Below, piece by piece: positions 60,924-64,000 of a stretch of 64,000 nucleotides of DNA (its first letter is position 1; each line of letters begins with the position of its first letter). The stretch is taken from NCBI GenBank assembly GCA_021307315.1, contig JAJSPD010000006.1:992001-1056000 (forward strand), in the 5' to 3' direction. The translations under genes and the position numbers were made by a program. Origin of the DNA: Bisporella sp. PMI_857. Taxonomy: Eukaryota; Ascomycota; Leotiomycetes; Helotiales; Helotiaceae. The notes below the pieces were generated by a model. The model searched no databases and was not told where the DNA came from. It saw only the letters and a list, made by a program, of their open reading frames with translations.

Positions 60924-61627
60924 ACAAAAACATATAAGATATCGCATGGCTCCGAGCTTGTTCAAAGCTGGCCTTTCAACTGTGAGGGATAGCTCGAGCG
61001 CGAAAGTTTAATTTCGGACAATAATAAAAATAGAGCAGAATGGGTTGTGTTGTATTATACTCATATATGCCCTGTGCCTTGCATTGCTTAGGGTGCGACA
61101 GGGATAGAAAGGGGTAAAAATATTGGTGCGAAATTCAACTTTGTTGTCCTTATTTTTGTGAATAGCTGGGTTGTAGCATTCTATACATCGCCGCTTACTC
61201 TTTAGGCGACATCCATAATCACACTATTCAACCAATGATTTCTTTCCTTGGGGCCTTTCTTGTTCTTTGCATTACCGTGATGCTTAGCTGATTGTTCTCG
61301 TATGAACATGAACCGTTTGAACCCAGGTAGGCAAACTTACAGCCTCTAAAACTTTCAATCTCACAAGTGCTCACCCGAAGGTTTATTTGAGCTTAGGCCG
61401 TACTATGTCGGGGTGGGATGAAGGGCTTTAGCGAGGCTGGTATTTGTCATCGACTTCCTTGATGACACAAGGGCGTACTCCCTTCACTATGCATTCGCAG
61501 ACGTGAGAATATATATCCTATAACGAGCGAAGACGCCTTTTATTCGCTACAGCTCTTCTCTAAAGCTAAGTTGCATGAGTGTTTTTAGTCCATCGACGTT
61601 CAGCCCGTAATATAACTGCCAGTGACC
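60924..61627. other. Intergenic spacer
   Basis: 3' flank of the CCCH gene and promoter of the hydrolase gene; nothing coding recognised. Confidence 0.5.
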
Positions 61628-62527
61628 ATGAAATCAGCAGCCACCACCAAAACCGCCCTCCTCCTGATCGATATCCAAAAGGGCTTCCTCCATCCAACGT
61701 TCTGGGAAACAGGAACAACCCGGATTTCGAAGCGAATGCCGAGCGTTCCTCTCCGCATCCCGGACGTTCAATGCCTCCATCCCATCCGCTGAAAATAGGA
61801 AGGAGGTGCTGATATGTCATATCCACCACCATAGCATCTATCGTGACTCGATGCTGCACCCCGACCAGACGGTTGAGGTTGATGGTGTGGTGAGGAGCGC
61901 GATTGAGGCACTGGAGTTTGTGAAGCCGAGGGAGGGTGAGCGCGTGTTTGTGAAGAACGTGAATTCTGGGTTTGTTGGCACGGGTCTGGAGGGGTTTTTA
62001 CGGGAGAATTTTGTTAGGCAGTTGGTTTCCCTGTTCACATCTCTTTTATAAAGGTCCTGTATCTGGTTGTTAGTGACTTGCTGAGGCTGGACAGGTTAGT
62101 TATCTATGGCTTGACGACGGATCAATGTGTTAGTACTACCACCCGGATGGCTAATAATTTGAGGGTCGTGGACTTGGTAAGTTCTTTCTTGTTTCTCTTG
62201 GCTTGCATTCTCCTTGGTGATGAAGGGAAAGTAGAGGCATTGAGGAGCCCTCTGGCATGTCGATTTGTGATGGAAGATCCTTGATTATTTGTTATTGGGT
62301 TGGATCGTGTCTAGGTATAGTGAGATACTGATGCGAAGCAGGTAACTGAAAAGGGGGAGGTAGAAGAAGAAGGCGATATTTTGTTAGTTGGCGATGCGTG
62401 CGCGACATATGATAGAGGAGAATTTAATGCAGAGACTGTGCACAGAGTTAATTTAGCAAGTTTGAATGGCGAATTTGCAAGTGTCAAGGGAACGGAGGAG
62501 GTTGTAAAAGGCGTCTTTGGCGTTTAA
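61628..62527 (+). CDS. Isochorismatase-like cysteine hydrolase, two or more frame breaks
   Basis: Cysteine hydrolase of the isochorismatase/nicotinamidase superfamily. It starts MKSAATTKTALLLIDIQKGF at 61628, with the catalytic Asp in LLLIDIQKGF. Middle: NRNNPDFEANAER, NRKEVLICHIHHHS and VFVKNVNSGFVGTGLEGFL. The catalytic Cys lies in YGLTTDQCVSTTTRMANN near 62130. The last exon reads GDILLVGDACATYDRGEFNA and ends EEVVKGVFGV at 62527. Introns: one between about 62025 and 62095 whose borders I could not fix, and 62177-62341 (GTAAGT...GCAG) joining VVDL to VTEKGEVEE. Breaks near 61695 and near 61760. About 220 residues. Substrate not predictable; these enzymes hydrolyse various amides and vinyl ethers. 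Confidence 0.78.
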
Positions 62528-62941
62528 GGGAAGAGGGTTTAGCACTCAGAATATTTATTTCGCCAGGCACATATCCCTGATAGAAACAAGTCAACCTGCC
62601 TTATGGCTCTGGGCATCGGAATGTATTGACTTAATTTTCCCAATTCATGAAAGCGGTTCCTGCCATAGAAAAACGAAATATGGTGTGTTAAGCTTCCAAA
62701 CAACGAGATCTCGGCATCAAAGTATGAAGTACCAGCATACTATATGTATCATTTCCTTCATTTTTCAATCTACGTATAAATGACCTGCACCAACCAGTTA
62801 ATGTAGTGGCAACTTGTCGAAAGTAAGAAACAATCCATGCGTGATACTGCAACGTCCCTTCCTTTTCAGCTATATATATAATCGCAGCTCTCCCAAACCA
62901 CAACTTCATATTTCCTCTTCACAACATCATCATTTGCAAAG
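62528..62941. other. Spacer and promoter of the SET/MYND gene
   Basis: Includes a TATATATATA-like element near 62871-62880 about 60 bp before the start at 62942. A core-promoter role is possible but unproven. Confidence 0.4.
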
Positions 62942-64000
62942 ATGGTTTTCGAAAAAATACCTTCGAGGGTGAATCAGATTGTGCCACTGGACATCCAAGC
63001 AGACCCTTTTCAAGATCTACCTGTTATCATTGCCAAGAGGAGAGTCGAAGCGGGAGAAACAATATGCGAACTCCCTCGACCACTTGTGATAGTTGAGGAA
63101 ATGGGAAGAGCATCTGTTCGATGCGCTTGTAACTACTGTCTCGGAGCCATTTTTAAATCTGCGGATACGAAAGTTTGGACTCTCAACAACGAGAATATTT
63201 CACAACCGGTCGCGTTTATTACTTGCGACGTTTGCAATATTGTAAATTACTGGTCACAAGAGTGTAAGGAGCGAGCACTCGATCTCCACAAATATGAATG
63301 TAGGATCCACAATGATTTGAAGAAAAGGCTGTTAGCCAAGAAAGACAATGAAGAAGTTTCCTTGACAGATGGCACTCTCCTTTTTCTCTATTGGCTGGGG
63401 AGAGTTGTTCTCCAACTCGTGAGATTTCACAAATTACAAGGAACGGCCAGGCTTGCGTATGAACAAGAGTATCATGCCGAGATAAATCATCTTGTCACTG
63501 AGGTATACAACGACTATATAATACCGATTCCCGAAGATAGCGAGAACAAAGATAAAGTAGTGGATCGCGTTATGCAGGAACTAGATAGTTCCTTCAACAG
63601 CTTGTCTCGAGATCAAGTTGAACTTTACACTAAAATAGTAGGTAATTAAATAGAATTTTGACGCGATCATTACGGCTGACTGCTGTCAGGCTTATTTTTG
63701 CGTCATTGTATGCGTCACTCCAGTGTTCAGAGATATCTTATCTACCAGACCAGACTACCCTATTCTTGATACTGCCGGATACTTCATCGAACCATTCTGC
63801 ACATTATTTCAGAAGTCTTGTTGTCCGAATGCCAAGATTGACTATGAACCTGGTGGTCTGTTGCGAGTCAGAGCAACAAAAGAGATCGAAAACAACGAAA
63901 GAATAACAGTTGATAAATCATCACGCCGCGATGAATGCATTTATATACAAAGTATTGCGCACAGAAAACTATGGCAATGTCGATGCTCGCCTTGCATCAG
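62942..64000 (+). CDS. SET-domain protein with MYND-like zinc finger (SMYD type), truncated by the window edge
   Basis: Putative lysine methyltransferase of the SMYD class. It starts MVFEKIPSRVNQIVPLDIQA at 62942. The N-terminal SET half (VIIAKRRVEAGETICELPRP) is followed by a zinc-binding MYND-like insert (CACNYCLG, CDVCNIVNYWSQECKERALD, HKYEC). An intron 63642-63689 (GTAATT...CTGTCAG, GCTGAC branch) is likely. A frame change then lies between 63690 and 63750. The C-terminal SET half reads PDYPILDTAGYFIEPFCTLF, then QKSCCPNAKIDYEP, LLRVRATKEIENNERITVD and the post-SET cysteines QCRCSPC. The usual NHSCxPN motif is QKSCCPN here, so the Asn-His pair is altered. No stop before position 64000; the 3' end is outside. 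Confidence 0.75.

Overview
The window is nuclear DNA from a filamentous ascomycete (Pezizomycotina). Genes are separated by long AT-rich spacers and carry many short introns (about 44-130 bp, GTRNGT donors, CAG/TAG acceptors, CTAAC/CTGAC-like branch sites). The gene families are typical of filamentous fungi: CFEM membrane protein, Zn2Cys6 regulator, GAF-type hybrid histidine kinase, BrlA-like C2H2 factor, RID-type DNA methyltransferase, Atg27 and a Pex22-like peroxin. A leotiomycete is my best guess; that is inference, not proven here.

Layout. 0.4-3.4 kb: a coiled-coil protein and a CENP-X/Mhf2 histone-fold protein. 6.0-7.6 kb: a membrane-protein relic and a secreted M43 metalloprotease. 8.6-10.4 kb: an amidase. 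12.6-16.7 kb: a CFEM transmembrane protein, Atg27 and an unidentified minus-strand gene. 17.3-22.0 kb: a large hybrid histidine kinase. 23.4-32.9 kb is accessory in character: a BAHD acyltransferase, a 22-bp minisatellite between 90-bp direct repeats, an HSL-type esterase, a small secreted protein and a Zn2Cys6 regulator. 33.5-38.3 kb: a DUF5672 type II membrane protein and an F-box/LRR protein. 38-47 kb is mostly empty apart from a BrlA-like C2H2 factor. 47-64 kb is a housekeeping block: a small Cys-rich protein, eIF2B-gamma, Pex22-like, SRP19/Sec65, RID methyltransferase, a triple-CCCH protein, an isochorismatase-like hydrolase and a SET/MYND protein cut by the right edge.

A cross-cutting observation: most genes contain one or more single-base frame breaks. 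On both sides the protein stays recognisable, I saw no clear in-frame nonsense substitution, and several breaks sit in homopolymers. Genes expected to be essential (eIF2B-gamma) are affected as well as accessory ones. I read this mainly as indel error in the assembled sequence, not mass pseudogenisation. Coordinates below therefore give the whole gene span and list the breaks.

Functionally the window mixes translation and secretion (eIF2B-gamma, SRP19), organelle turnover and biogenesis (Atg27, Pex22-like), genome defence by repeat-induced point mutation (RID), signalling and development (histidine kinase, BrlA-like, Zn2Cys6) and extracellular interaction (CFEM, M43 protease, small secreted protein). 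There is no operon logic; neighbours are independent genes. I saw no convincing tRNA, rRNA, CRISPR array or intact transposon.
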